Positions 36,661-45,322 of a stretch of DNA of 64,000 nucleotides are shown here, in pieces. A model generated the notes under the pieces. The model saw only the letters and a list, made by a program, of their open reading frames with translations, had not been told where the DNA came from and did no database searches. The DNA comes from JACCSI01 sp035575715. Lineage in GTDB: Bacteria > Acidobacteriota > Vicinamibacteria > Vicinamibacterales > UBA2999. Position numbers and translations under genes: made by a program. Location of the stretch: positions 62,001 to 126,000 of the forward strand of contig DATLXN010000020.1 of the NCBI GenBank assembly GCA_035575715.1. The letters are read 5' to 3'. How positions within the stretch are numbered: the stretch's first letter is position 1; each line of letters begins with the position of its first letter.

Positions 36661-37536
36661 CTAATTGAGATAGCTCCGCATGTTCTTGCGGCGGCGGAGT
36701 TTTTGCATCGCGCGCGTTTCGATCTGGCGAATGCGGTCGCGCGACAGGCGCATGCGTTCGCCGATTTGCTGCAACGACCAGGGTTCATCGTCGTGAAGTC
36801 CGTATCGCAGACGCATCACCTGACGTTCTTTAGGCTCGAGCTCTTCCATGGCCACCTCGAGGTCGTGGACGAGCGCGTCGCGCGTCAGGTCGTCTTCGAT
36901 CTCATGTGTGACAGCATTCTCCAGCGTGTCGGCGAGGTCGGCCCCGTCGCCGCCGGCGCCGTGAGTCCACAGCCGATCGCTCAGCGACACGTCTTCGGCA
37001 TGCGCACGCATCAACGTCTGCGCGTCTTCTTCAGAAATCTCGAGCCCGTCGCTAATGTCCTGCGTCGACGGTGTGTGCTCGAGCTCGGCTTGGAGCGCCG
37101 CCACCTGGCGGCCGAATCGCCACGTCGCGCCGGAGACCTTGGTCGGCAAGGCGTCGGCCGGCGCTGACTCGGACAGCAGGTGCATCATCGCCTGACGGAC
37201 CCACCACACGGCGTAGCGGATAAATTTATCGTCGCGCTCGGGATTGAAGCGTCGCGCCGCTTCGATCAATCCGAGATTGCCTTCGTGAATCAGTTCGAGG
37301 AACGGCACCCCGAGGCGCCGGTAACGTTTCGCGTAGGTCACCACGAAGCGCAAGTTCGCTTCGACCAGCTTCGCGAGCGCCTGATCGTCTTGCAGTTGAC
37401 GGCTCCGCTGCGCGAGTTCGCGTTCTTGGTCGCGGTCGAGGCGGGGGAACTTGGCGATCTCTCGAAGGTAGGTTTGCAGTGTTGGTGATTCCGCTGCAAG
37501 TGACTCGAGACGTCTCACGGGAGCGAATGTTACCAC
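36661..37536 (-). CDS. RpoD/SigA-like sigma-70 factor without region 1.1
   Basis: 291 residues, start GTG at 37536. Region 1.2 (TLQTYLREIAKFPRLDRDQE), regions 2.1-2.4 with LIHEGNLGLIEAARRFNPERDDKFIRYAVWWVRQAM, region 3 and region 4 helix-turn-helix (LRYGLHDDEPWSLQQIGERMRLSRDRIRQIE). This is a primary-like or general-stress (RpoS/SigB-group 2) sigma. It directly follows hspR in the dnaK-dnaJ-hspR operon. A 36-base A-rich stretch separates it from hspR. No RpoH box was seen in region 2. Confidence 0.85.
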   Translation of the reverse strand: MVTFAPVRRLESLAAESPTLQTYLREIAKFPRLDRDQERELAQRSRQLQDDQALAKLVEANLRFVVTYAKRYRRLGVPFLELIHEGNLGLIEAARRFNPERDDKFIRYAVWWVRQAMMHLLSESAPADALPTKVSGATWRFGRQVAALQAELEHTPSTQDISDGLEISEEDAQTLMRAHAEDVSLSDRLWTHGAGGDGADLADTLENAVTHEIEDDLTRDALVHDLEVAMEELEPKERQVMRLRYGLHDDEPWSLQQIGERMRLSRDRIRQIETRAMQKLRRRKNMRSYLN

Positions 37537-37585
37537 TCTCGTTTTATTTTTTTCTTTTGCTTTTTTGTTTTTTTAGTTTTTCGTT
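37537..37585 (-). other. A-rich leader between hspR and the sigma factor gene
   Basis: On the minus strand the last hspR codons run into a stretch of nearly pure A with few G/C (about 37539-37580; T on the plus strand), right before the sigma gene GTG. It is unlike the rest of this GC-rich window. It may act as an unstructured standby site for ribosomes or be prone to slippage. Confidence 0.55.
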
Positions 37586-38028
37586 TTGTGTCTTGGTCGT
37601 TCGCCCTCGTCATCGTCTTGATCATCGTCGCTCAACCCCGATGGCGGCGTCGCACGTACTAAATCTGTCGGTGACGACTTCACGAGGGCGGTGCCGAGCC
37701 GCTGCTCCCAGTCGTCGATGCCGCGCGCGAGTTCACGCTTGACATACTCCATGAACTCATTCACCTCGGCCTGCATGCTCTCCATCTTGCGGCGCATGTT
37801 GAGAATAATTTCAACGCCGGCCAGGTTGACGCCGAGATCGCGGGTCAGCGACAGGATGGTCTCGAGTTGCTCGAGGTCTTCTTCCGAGTAGAGGCGGGTG
37901 TTGCCTTCGGTGCGCGACGGCTTGAGCAAGCCTTCCCGTTCATAAAGGCGCAGCGTCTGCGGGTGGATGTTGTACTTCTGCGCCACCGCGCTGATCATGT
38001 AATACGCCTTGCCGGATCGCTTGGCCAT
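37573..38028 (-). CDS. hspR: MerR-family heat-shock repressor HspR
   Basis: 151 residues. MerR helix-turn-helix near the N terminus: YYMISAVAQKYNIHPQTLRLYEREGLLKPSR, then NTRLYSEEDLEQLETI and a coiled coil with NLAGVEIILNMRRKME. The C terminus is highly acidic and Lys-rich (DDDQDDDEGERPRHKTKN). HspR represses dnaK operons by binding HAIR sites with DnaK as co-repressor. Order dnaK-dnaJ-hspR matches Actinobacteria-like operons. It overlaps no gene; dnaJ ends 2 bases from its start. Confidence 0.92.
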   Translation of the reverse strand: MAKRSGKAYYMISAVAQKYNIHPQTLRLYEREGLLKPSRTEGNTRLYSEEDLEQLETILSLTRDLGVNLAGVEIILNMRRKMESMQAEVNEFMEYVKRELARGIDDWEQRLGTALVKSSPTDLVRATPPSGLSDDDQDDDEGERPRHKTKN

Positions 38029-38030
38029 GG

Positions 38031-39125
38031 TTATTCGGAGTACCCGTCGGCACGGACCGACTCGCCGTTGATCCGGCCGAACTCGCGCAATAGTTCCTTC
38101 GATCGCTCATCGAGCAGTCTCGGCAGCATCAGACGCACTTCGATGACCATGTCGCCGCGGAGGCCACCGCGCGGCGACGGCACACCGCGTTCGCGTAAGC
38201 GGAAGCGTTGTCCGGACTGCGTGCCGGGCGGAATGCGCAGACGCGTCGGGCCATCCGGCGTCGCGACATCGACCTTGGCGCCGAGCGCCGCCTCATGAAT
38301 CGCGATCGGCACGACAAAATGCAGATCGTCGCCGATCCGCTGAAACACCGGATGCGGTTGCACGTCGACATCGATGAACAAGTCACCCGGTGCGCCGCCG
38401 CGCACGCCGGCATGGCCTTTCGCTGGCACCCGCACGCGCGCACCGTTGTCGACCCCGGCCGGAATACGGACCGACACGGACTCGGCGCGCGCTTCGACGC
38501 CCTGGCCCTGACAGGTTTCGCAGACCAATTGCCGCAACCGGCCGCTGCCGCCGCAGTGCGGGCAGTTCTTCGAAAACACCATGTGGCCGCGCACTGAACG
38601 GACCGACCCGGATCCCTCGCACGAGACGCAGCGCGATTCCACTGTGCGGTGATAGCCGGAGCCGGCGCACGACCGGCAGGCCTCCTGGCGGGTGAGGGCA
38701 ACCGGCCACTCCGTGCCATGCCACGCCTCGTCAAAGGTCAGGCTGGCCTTGAGATGAAGGTCGGCTCCGCGATCGGGCTCGTTCGGCCGCTCGCGTTCGG
38801 CGCGGCGCGTAAACACGTCTTCGAAGAGATCGCCAAAGGTAGTCGCGCGATGCCCGCCAGCCGCGCCTGAAAAATCAAACCCGGCAAAGCCAAATGCCCC
38901 GGCCTCGTCCATCTGCGGCCCCAGTTTGCCCGAGTCGTAGCGCCGCCGCCGATCCGGATCGGTCAGCGTTTCGTACGCTTCGAGAATCTGTCTGAAGCGG
39001 GCATCAGCCTCGCCGTCACCCGGATTGATGTCCGGATGAAAGCGCCGCGCGAGGCGTCGATACGCCCGCTTGATATCAGCGGTCGACGCCTCCCGTTGCA
39101 CGCCTAGGACGATGTACAGATCCAC
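38031..39125 (-). CDS. dnaJ: Chaperone DnaJ
   Basis: 364 residues. J domain with H30-P31-D32 (RRFHPDINPG) but a short G/F region (about 75-95), then a zinc-binding domain with four CxxCxGxG motifs (CRSCAGSG, CVSCEGSG, CPHCGGSG, CETCQGQG) and C-terminal substrate-binding beta domains. It stimulates DnaK. Start is GTG at 39125, the natural start of the J domain; the GTG lies in the last unit of the heptamer repeat that fills the whole dnaK-dnaJ gap. No clear Shine-Dalgarno upstream. Confidence 0.95.
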   Translation of the reverse strand: MDLYIVLGVQREASTADIKRAYRRLARRFHPDINPGDGEADARFRQILEAYETLTDPDRRRRYDSGKLGPQMDEAGAFGFAGFDFSGAAGGHRATTFGDLFEDVFTRRAERERPNEPDRGADLHLKASLTFDEAWHGTEWPVALTRQEACRSCAGSGYHRTVESRCVSCEGSGSVRSVRGHMVFSKNCPHCGGSGRLRQLVCETCQGQGVEARAESVSVRIPAGVDNGARVRVPAKGHAGVRGGAPGDLFIDVDVQPHPVFQRIGDDLHFVVPIAIHEAALGAKVDVATPDGPTRLRIPPGTQSGQRFRLRERGVPSPRGGLRGDMVIEVRLMLPRLLDERSKELLREFGRINGESVRADGYSE

Positions 39126-39176
39126 TTAGCACTCAGCACTTCGCACGTCGCACCTCGCACTCGGCACGTAGCACTT
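39121..39176. repeat. Heptamer array filling the dnaK-dnaJ gap
   Basis: Eight consecutive 7-base units: tccactt, agcactc, agcactt, cgcacgt, cgcacct, cgcactc, ggcacgt, agcactt. The gap proper (39126-39174) is exactly 49 bases, i.e. seven heptamers. The dnaJ GTG start codon and part of the dnaK stop codon lie in the terminal units. Confidence 0.85.
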
Positions 39177-41097
39177 ACTTCTTCTCCTCCTCAACCACTT
39201 CCGCGTCGATCACGTCGCCGTCGGGTGGCTGGCTGCCGCCGCCCGGCCCGGCACCGTCTGGGCCGGAGGCACCGTCACTCCCCGGCGAATCACCGCTGCT
39301 CTGCTGCTTGTAGAGCGCCTCGGCCGCTTTGTGTTGCGCCGCGGTGAGCGCGTCCATCGCACGGTTCATCGACGCGGCTTCGCCGCCCTCGATCGCCTTC
39401 TTCAAATCGGCAATCGCCGACTCGATCGCGCCGCGATCGGCGGCACTGACCTTGTCACCGGTGTCGCGCAACATGCGCTCGGCGGTGTAGACAGCCTGGT
39501 CGGCCTTGTTCCGCGATTCGATGTCATCACGTCGCTTCTTGTCGTCCTCAGCATGCGATTCCGCCTCGCGCATCATCCGCTCGACTTCGTCCTTGCTGAG
39601 ACCCGAGGACGCGGTAATGGTGATCTTCTGTTCCTTTTGCGTCCCAAGATCCTTCGCCGATACGTTGACGATGCCGTTGGCGTCGATGTCAAAGGTCACT
39701 TCAATCTGCGGCACGCCACGCGGCGCCGGCGGCAGGCCAACCAAATGGAATCGACCAAGCGTGCGGTTGTCGCGCGCGAGCGGGCGTTCGCCCTGCAGCA
39801 CGTGCACTTCGACGCTGGTCTGGTTATCGGCCGCGGTGGAGAACGTTTCACTCTTGCGCGTCGGAATCGTCGTGTTGCGCGGGATCAACGTGGTCAACAC
39901 CCCGCCGAGTGTTTCGATGCCGAGTGACAGCGGCGTCACGTCGAGCAGCAGCAGATCCTTGACTTCACCGGCGAGCACGCCGGCCTGAATCGCCGCGCCG
40001 ATGGCAACCACTTCATCCGGGTTGACGCCCTTGTGCGGTTCTTTGCCGAACAGTTCCTTGACGATGGCTTGCACGCGTGGGATGCGGGTCGAGCCGCCAA
40101 CCAGGACCACTTCATCAATCTTCGAGGGGTCCACGCCGGCATCGCTCAACGCCTGCTTGGTCGGGCCCACCGTCTTTTGCAGCAGTTCCTCTACCAGCGA
40201 TTCGAACTTGGCCCGCGTCAGCTTCATCGCCAGGTGCTTCGGGCCGCTGGCGTCAGCGGTAATGAACGGCAAATTGAGCTCGGTTTCCATCACCGACGAG
40301 AGTTCCATCTTGGCTTTCTCAGCGGCCTCGCGCAGGCGCTGCAACGCCATCCGGTCCTTGCTGAGATCGATGCCATCGCTATTGCGGAACTCGGTGATGA
40401 TCCACTCGATGATCCGCTGATCGAGATTGTCGCCGCCCAGATGGGTGTCGCCATTGGTCGACTTGACCTCCACCACGCCTTCGCCAACTTCGAGGATCGA
40501 GATGTCGAACGTGCCGCCGCCAAAGTCATAGACGGCGATCGTTTCGTCCTTCTTCTTGTCCAGCCCATAGGCCAGCGCCGCAGCCGTCGGTTCGTTGACG
40601 ATGCGCATGACTTCGAGACCCGCGATGCTGCCCGCCTCTTTGGTCGCTTGCCGCTGGGCGTCGTTGAAGTAAGCCGGCACAGTGATCACGGCTTTGGTCA
40701 CCGACTGACCCAGATAATCCTCGGCGGCCTGCTTGAGTTTCTGCAGGATCATCGCGGACAGCTGTGGCGGCGCATGTTCGTCGGCGTTGGCTTTGACTCG
40801 CACGTCGCCGTTTGAGGCGCGCAGCACTTCGTACGGCACCATCTTCATTTCTTCATTGACCTCGTCGAAGCGACGGCCCATGAAGCGCTTGATTGAAAAA
40901 ATGGTGTTTTCCGGGTTGGTGACGGCCTGTCGCTTGGCGACCTGGCCGACCAACCGCTCGCCGGTCTTACTGAAGGCCACGACCGACGGGGTCAGCCGGC
41001 TCCCCTCCGCGTTCTGGATGACCGTCGGCTGATCGCCTTCCATGACGGCCACTACGGAGTTGGTGGTACCCAAGTCGATCCCGATGATTTTGCTCAT
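39175..41097 (-). CDS. dnaK: Chaperone DnaK (Hsp70)
   Basis: 640 residues. ATPase domain with IGIDLGTTNSVVAVMEG, VITVPAYFNDAQRQATKEAG, VYDFGGGTFDISILEVG and VLVGGSTRIPRVQ; substrate-binding domain with LLLDVTPLSLGIETLGG; C-terminal lid ending in a Gly/Pro/Asp-rich tail and EEEKK. Hsp70 chaperone working with DnaJ and GrpE; grpE is not in the window. A candidate promoter lies just upstream of the start. Confidence 0.97.
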   Translation of the reverse strand: MSKIIGIDLGTTNSVVAVMEGDQPTVIQNAEGSRLTPSVVAFSKTGERLVGQVAKRQAVTNPENTIFSIKRFMGRRFDEVNEEMKMVPYEVLRASNGDVRVKANADEHAPPQLSAMILQKLKQAAEDYLGQSVTKAVITVPAYFNDAQRQATKEAGSIAGLEVMRIVNEPTAAALAYGLDKKKDETIAVYDFGGGTFDISILEVGEGVVEVKSTNGDTHLGGDNLDQRIIEWIITEFRNSDGIDLSKDRMALQRLREAAEKAKMELSSVMETELNLPFITADASGPKHLAMKLTRAKFESLVEELLQKTVGPTKQALSDAGVDPSKIDEVVLVGGSTRIPRVQAIVKELFGKEPHKGVNPDEVVAIGAAIQAGVLAGEVKDLLLLDVTPLSLGIETLGGVLTTLIPRNTTIPTRKSETFSTAADNQTSVEVHVLQGERPLARDNRTLGRFHLVGLPPAPRGVPQIEVTFDIDANGIVNVSAKDLGTQKEQKITITASSGLSKDEVERMMREAESHAEDDKKRRDDIESRNKADQAVYTAERMLRDTGDKVSAADRGAIESAIADLKKAIEGGEAASMNRAMDALTAAQHKAAEALYKQQSSGDSPGSDGASGPDGAGPGGGSQPPDGDVIDAEVVEEEKK

Positions 41098-41103
41098 GCG
41101 CTT

Positions 41104-41132
41104 AGTATGAAATCTGAGTCAGCTAGTGTCAA
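41104..41132 (-). promoter_or_regulatory. Candidate dnaK promoter
   Basis: On the minus strand: TTGACA (41127-41132), 17-base spacer, CATACT (41104-41109, 4 of 6 matches to TATAAT). It ends only 6 bases before the dnaK ATG (41097), so the transcript would be leaderless or nearly so. Good spacing and a perfect -35 support it; expression is inferred. Confidence 0.55.
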
Positions 41133-41157
41133 TCTGATCCAACGCGACCTTGACACT
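41125..41157. promoter_or_regulatory. Inverted repeat overlapping the dnaK -35 box
   Basis: AGTGTCAA (41125-41132) and TTGACACT (41150-41157) are perfect 8-bp inverted arms 17 bases apart. One arm overlaps the -35 box of dnaK. It differs from the classic HspR HAIR (CTTGAGT-N7-ACTCAAG) in arm order and spacing, so the binder is uncertain, HspR or another regulator. Confidence 0.45.
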
Positions 41158-41186
41158 GGCCCAGCTACATATCCGGCCCGACCCGC

Positions 41187-41192
41187 TATAAT
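41187..41192 (+). promoter_or_regulatory. -10 box for the FecR-like gene
   Basis: A perfect TATAAT 29 bases before the ATG; the -35 region (gctaca at 41164-41169, 17-base spacing) is weak. A GAAAGG/CCTTTC hairpin (41193-41209) follows near the transcript start, then AAGGA (41211-41215) 6 bases before the ATG. Confidence 0.5.
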
Positions 41193-41221
41193 GAAAGGGC
41201 CAGCCTTTCGAAGGATTTGCC

Positions 41222-42937
41222 ATGCTCATCCGGCCGCCTCGCCTGTCAGTGGCACTTGTTGCGTGCTGCTTGATGGCCGTGTCTGCGTCGGCGCAAGACA
41301 CTACCGGTTCGACCTACACCGCTCCCGCCAACCTCGCCTTCGCCGAAGGTCTGGTTGACGTCGTACACGAAGGAGTCACCGAACGCGCCGACCCGCCACT
41401 GTTGCTGGTCGACGGCGACCTCGTGCGGACCCGCAACGGCCGCGCCGAGATCGTGTTCGGCGACGGCAGCGTGCTCCACCTCGATCACGACGCGGAGGTC
41501 GAGTTGCTCGGCCCGGAGCGCCTGCGCGTGCTCACCGGACGCGTGGTGTTCCGAATGTCGTCGTCGGCCGCCCGCCCATATGTCATGGACACGCCGGGCG
41601 GCTCCGTTCGTTTCGATTCGAGCGGCGAATACGGTGTGACGACCGACGAGCGACGGCAGCATCTCGAAGTCACCGTGGCGCGCGGGTCGGCCGAGATCGA
41701 TGATGCCCAGCAGCGGGTACGCATTCGCGCTGGAGAAATGGCGTGGATTAGCGGCGCCGGCGCGCGCACACACGTGCAGTCGTTCAATTCCGCGCGCTTC
41801 GACGCTTTCGCGTCGTGGGCCAATGATCGAACGCACGGGTTCACGGCGGCGCGATCGTCGGCGCAGCTACCGTACGAGTTGCGGCCCTATGCGGCCGTCT
41901 TTGATCAGTACGGGCGATGGGACTACCTGACCCCGCATGGCTACGTCTGGTTTCCGTCGGTCGCCACGACCTGGCGTCCGTATTACGACGGGTCGTGGGG
42001 ACACACCCGATACGGTTGGACCTGGCATGGCCGCGACCGCTGGGCCTGGCCGACGCACCACTACGGCCGGTGGGGCTTCAACGGCAGCTTCTGGTTTTGG
42101 ATTCCAGCGAATGCCTGGGCCCCGGCATGGGTCAGTTGGGGATCGCTTCCTGGATATGTGAGCTGGTCGCCGCTTGGGTGGGATGGCCGTCCGGCAATTG
42201 ATTTCGGGCGCGGTGATCATCCGGCCTATTGGCCGGATCACAACCCCTGGCGCTCGTGGACCGTGGTCCCGCGCGATCACTTCGGCCCGCGCCGGCCGGT
42301 CCGGAGCCATGCCGTCGACGGCGATCGCCTGGACGAAGGCACCCGTCGCGCGATGGTCGTGCATACCGCGCCTTCCTCACCGATCGGCGGCGCCGTGCCG
42401 CGGGGCACCTTGTCGGCCCCGACGGCGGCCATGCCGCGCGGTGACACGCCGCGGCCGACCGGCAACAGACGACGCGATGAAGTGGTCGCACCACGTCCGG
42501 GTTACGTGCGCCGTCCCGATGCCCCGGTCGTCGAACGGCCGGCCGACGCGGCACCGTCAGGTTCACCGTCGCGTCGCGCCGACGCACCGGTACGGGCACC
42601 GTCTTATGCACCGGCACCGGCTCAGGGCCAGTTACCACCACCTTCTTCTGCACCGGCACCTTCGGACGCGCAACCGCGCCCGAACGGACGCAGTCGCGGC
42701 GACGCCCCGGAGTACGCGCCGCCAGCTGCCCGCGAGCGGCAAGCCGAGGGCCCGCCCTCACGCCCAGCGGACAACGATAACTCCCGACGCGGCGACGCGC
42801 GGCGCCCGTCACGCGAATCGTCACCGCCGCCTGCGGCTCAAGCACCGCCTCCAGCGTCACCGCCCGCCGCCTCGGTGCCGGCCTCGGGACACGCCCGCCC
42901 GTCCGGTGGCGGCGCCGTGCGACGGCCGCCGGCATAA
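41222..42937 (+). CDS. FecR-domain/DUF6600-like secreted protein with proline-rich tail
   Basis: 571 residues. Signal peptide (LVACCLMAVSASAQ); FecR-like domain (about 40-185: LVDGDLVRTRNGRAEIVFGD, PGGSVRFDSSGEY); then a Trp/Tyr/His-rich region (about 215-330) with repeated W-x-W and YGRWxxx units (HYGRWGFNGSFWFW, WAPAWVSWG) like DUF6600; and a Pro/Ala/Arg low-complexity tail from about 360. The role is unknown; such proteins are common in Acidobacteria-like genomes. Divergent from dnaK with a 124-base shared control region. Confidence 0.75.
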   Translation: MLIRPPRLSVALVACCLMAVSASAQDTTGSTYTAPANLAFAEGLVDVVHEGVTERADPPLLLVDGDLVRTRNGRAEIVFGDGSVLHLDHDAEVELLGPERLRVLTGRVVFRMSSSAARPYVMDTPGGSVRFDSSGEYGVTTDERRQHLEVTVARGSAEIDDAQQRVRIRAGEMAWISGAGARTHVQSFNSARFDAFASWANDRTHGFTAARSSAQLPYELRPYAAVFDQYGRWDYLTPHGYVWFPSVATTWRPYYDGSWGHTRYGWTWHGRDRWAWPTHHYGRWGFNGSFWFWIPANAWAPAWVSWGSLPGYVSWSPLGWDGRPAIDFGRGDHPAYWPDHNPWRSWTVVPRDHFGPRRPVRSHAVDGDRLDEGTRRAMVVHTAPSSPIGGAVPRGTLSAPTAAMPRGDTPRPTGNRRRDEVVAPRPGYVRRPDAPVVERPADAAPSGSPSRRADAPVRAPSYAPAPAQGQLPPPSSAPAPSDAQPRPNGRSRGDAPEYAPPAARERQAEGPPSRPADNDNSRRGDARRPSRESSPPPAAQAPPPASPPAASVPASGHARPSGGGAVRRPPA

Positions 42938-42977
42938 TGATGTGGTGATCTGCTGATCTGGTGATCTCGTGATCACC
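42938..42977. repeat. TGATCTGG octamer array between the FecR-like and PBP1A genes
   Basis: Five 8-base units starting right after the TAA: tgatgtgg, tgatctgc, tgatctgg, tgatctcg, tgatcacc. The sequence can also form an 8-bp hairpin (ctggtgat/atcaccag). No Shine-Dalgarno was seen before the PBP gene. Confidence 0.75.
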
Positions 42978-43003
42978 AGATCACTAGATTCACGAGTCCA
43001 CCC

Positions 43004-45313
43004 ATGCGTTACGTCATCAAAGTCGCTCGTCAGGCCAGCATCGTGGCGCTGTTCGTCGTCGCTGCCCTGTTCGGCACGTTGAGCGGCGTGCTGTTCGCCT
43101 ACGCCGACGATTTGCCGCTGATCTCCGAACTCGACAACTACGCGCCCAACACGATCACCCGCGTGCTCGGCCGCGACGGCGCGGTGATCGGCGACTTTGC
43201 CGTCGAGCGCCGCTCGGTCGTCGCCTATACCCAGATTCCCGACCATCTCCGCAACGCGATTGTCTCGGCGGAAGACGATGGCTTCTTCGATCATGCCGGG
43301 TTGAGCATTTCGCGGATGATCCTGGCGCTGGTCAGCGATCTGGTGAAGACGGGCAATACCCCCGGCGGCAGCACCGTCACCCAACAGCTCGCGCGCAATC
43401 TATTCCCCAGCGAGATCGGCTTCGACCGGACCTGGGAGCGTAAGGTGAAAGAGGCGTTGGTCTCGATGCAGATCGAAAAGCGCTACACCAAAGAAGAAAT
43501 TTTCACGATGTACTGCAACCAGATCTACTGGGGGCACGGCGCCTACGGCGTTGAAGCCGCGTCACAGCTGTATTTCGGGAAGCATGTCTCTGAATTATCG
43601 CTGGAGGAATCCGCGATGATTGCCGGGATTATTCAGGGCAACGTCCGCCAGAGTCCGTTCGTCAATATGGACGCGGCGCTGCGTCGACGCAATTACGCGC
43701 TCGATCGGATGGCCACCGAGGGCTACATTCCCAGAGAGATCGCCGACAGCACCAAGCAGAAGCCGATCGTCACGCACCGCGAGCCGGCGCAGGAAACCAG
43801 CATCGGTCCGTATTTCATTGAAGAAGTTCGCAAATATGTTGAAGCCAAGTACGGCGCAAAGGCGCTCTACGAAGATGGCTTGACGGTGCGGACGTCACTC
43901 GACGCGGAGCTGCAGCGCGCCGCCAATCGTGCGCTCGACCATGGCCTGCGTCAGGTTGCGCGCCGGCGTGGGGCGTGGCGAAAGCCCGTGCGCAACGTGC
44001 TCACTGAAGGTCACCAGCTCGAGACGTTCAAACACGAACGCTGGTCACGGGCGATAGTTGCCGGGGACATCGTGCCCGCGGTCGTCATTGCGGTGGATCC
44101 GCGCCAAGGTCGCGGCGCCGCCGCGCGGGTGCGCTTCGGCACCTACACCGCCGAGTTGACGCGGCCGTCATTTCAGTGGACGCGACGGGCCCACCCCGCT
44201 GACTTGTTCAAGACCGGTGACCTCGTTGAAGTCGGCATCGCGAAACTTGACGACGCCGGCAAGGCGACCGTCACGCTCGAGCAGCCGCCGCTACTCGAAG
44301 GCGCGCTGGTCGCCCTTGATAACCGCACCGGGCAAATCCTGGCGATGGTCGGCGGATTCAGCTTCGCGCGCAGCAAGTTCAATCGCGCCACGCAGGCCAT
44401 GCGCCAGCTGGGTTCGACGTTCAAGCCGATTCTCTACACCGCGGCGATCGATCGCGGGCTGACACCGACCTCGATTCTCAACGACTCCCCGGCCGCGTTC
44501 AACGCGGGCGCCGGCCAGCCGGCCTACACGCCCGGGAACTATGACGGGCGCTATGAAGGGCCGGTGACGCTGCGGCACGCGCTGGAAACCTCGCGCAACA
44601 TTCCCGCGGTCCGGGTGATGGAGATGCTCGGCCCACGCCAGGTGATCGCGTACGCCAAGCGCTTTGGCTTCCCGCGCGATTTCCCGCCGTATCTATCGAC
44701 CGCGCTCGGCGCCGCCGAGGGCAGCCTGCTCGAGATCACCAGCGCCTACACCGCCTTCCCGAATCAAGGAATCCGCCTCCAGCCGTATCAAGTCATGGCC
44801 GTGCTCGACCGCGAAGGCAATGTGCTCGAAGAAACGCGGCCGGCGCCGCGCGATGCGATTCGCGCCGACACGGCATTCGTCATGACCAACCTGCTACGCG
44901 GGGTGGTCCAGCGGGGTACTGCGGCGGCGGCGGCGAAACTTGATTGGCCAATGGCCGGCAAGACCGGCACCGTCGATGACTACACCGATGCGTGGTTCAT
45001 CGGTTTCGACCCGTTGATCACGGTCGGCGTCTGGGTCGGCTACGACGAAAAGAAGCCGATTGGGCATGGCGAAACCGGCGGGGTTACGGCGCTGCCGATC
45101 TGGATCGATTTCATGAAGACCTACATCGAGAAGCGCGGCAACCGTGACAAGCCGCCGCAGTTCGAGCCGCCCGGCAACATCATCTTTGTGCCTGTTGATC
45201 GCGCGACCGGTGATCCGTCGGCCGACGAAGGCGCAGCGATCAATGAGGCGTTTATCACCGGCACCCAGCCGAACAAGGCGCCAACCCCCGCTCCGCCACC
45301 GCCGCCACAATAA
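43004..45313 (+). CDS. Penicillin-binding protein 1A family, bifunctional transglycosylase/transpeptidase
   Basis: 769 residues. One N-terminal membrane helix (14-34), transglycosylase domain with E90 in SAEDDGFFDHAG and NTPGGSTVTQQLARNLF, an inserted OB-like region (about 290-440), and a transpeptidase domain with S471-T-F-K474 (GSTFKP), S530-R-N532, and K653-T-G-T (AGKTGT). All catalytic motifs are present, so it should both polymerise and cross-link peptidoglycan at the inner membrane. The C terminus is Pro-rich. Confidence 0.95.
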   Translation: MRYVIKVARQASIVALFVVAALFGTLSGVLFAYADDLPLISELDNYAPNTITRVLGRDGAVIGDFAVERRSVVAYTQIPDHLRNAIVSAEDDGFFDHAGLSISRMILALVSDLVKTGNTPGGSTVTQQLARNLFPSEIGFDRTWERKVKEALVSMQIEKRYTKEEIFTMYCNQIYWGHGAYGVEAASQLYFGKHVSELSLEESAMIAGIIQGNVRQSPFVNMDAALRRRNYALDRMATEGYIPREIADSTKQKPIVTHREPAQETSIGPYFIEEVRKYVEAKYGAKALYEDGLTVRTSLDAELQRAANRALDHGLRQVARRRGAWRKPVRNVLTEGHQLETFKHERWSRAIVAGDIVPAVVIAVDPRQGRGAAARVRFGTYTAELTRPSFQWTRRAHPADLFKTGDLVEVGIAKLDDAGKATVTLEQPPLLEGALVALDNRTGQILAMVGGFSFARSKFNRATQAMRQLGSTFKPILYTAAIDRGLTPTSILNDSPAAFNAGAGQPAYTPGNYDGRYEGPVTLRHALETSRNIPAVRVMEMLGPRQVIAYAKRFGFPRDFPPYLSTALGAAEGSLLEITSAYTAFPNQGIRLQPYQVMAVLDREGNVLEETRPAPRDAIRADTAFVMTNLLRGVVQRGTAAAAAKLDWPMAGKTGTVDDYTDAWFIGFDPLITVGVWVGYDEKKPIGHGETGGVTALPIWIDFMKTYIEKRGNRDKPPQFEPPGNIIFVPVDRATGDPSADEGAAINEAFITGTQPNKAPTPAPPPPPQ

Positions 45314-45322
45314 CCGGTCTCA

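Noticed and set aside
41125..41157. Canonical HspR HAIR operator at dnaK
   Set aside because: Arms and spacing do not match CTTGAGT-N7-ACTCAAG; reported only as an inverted repeat.
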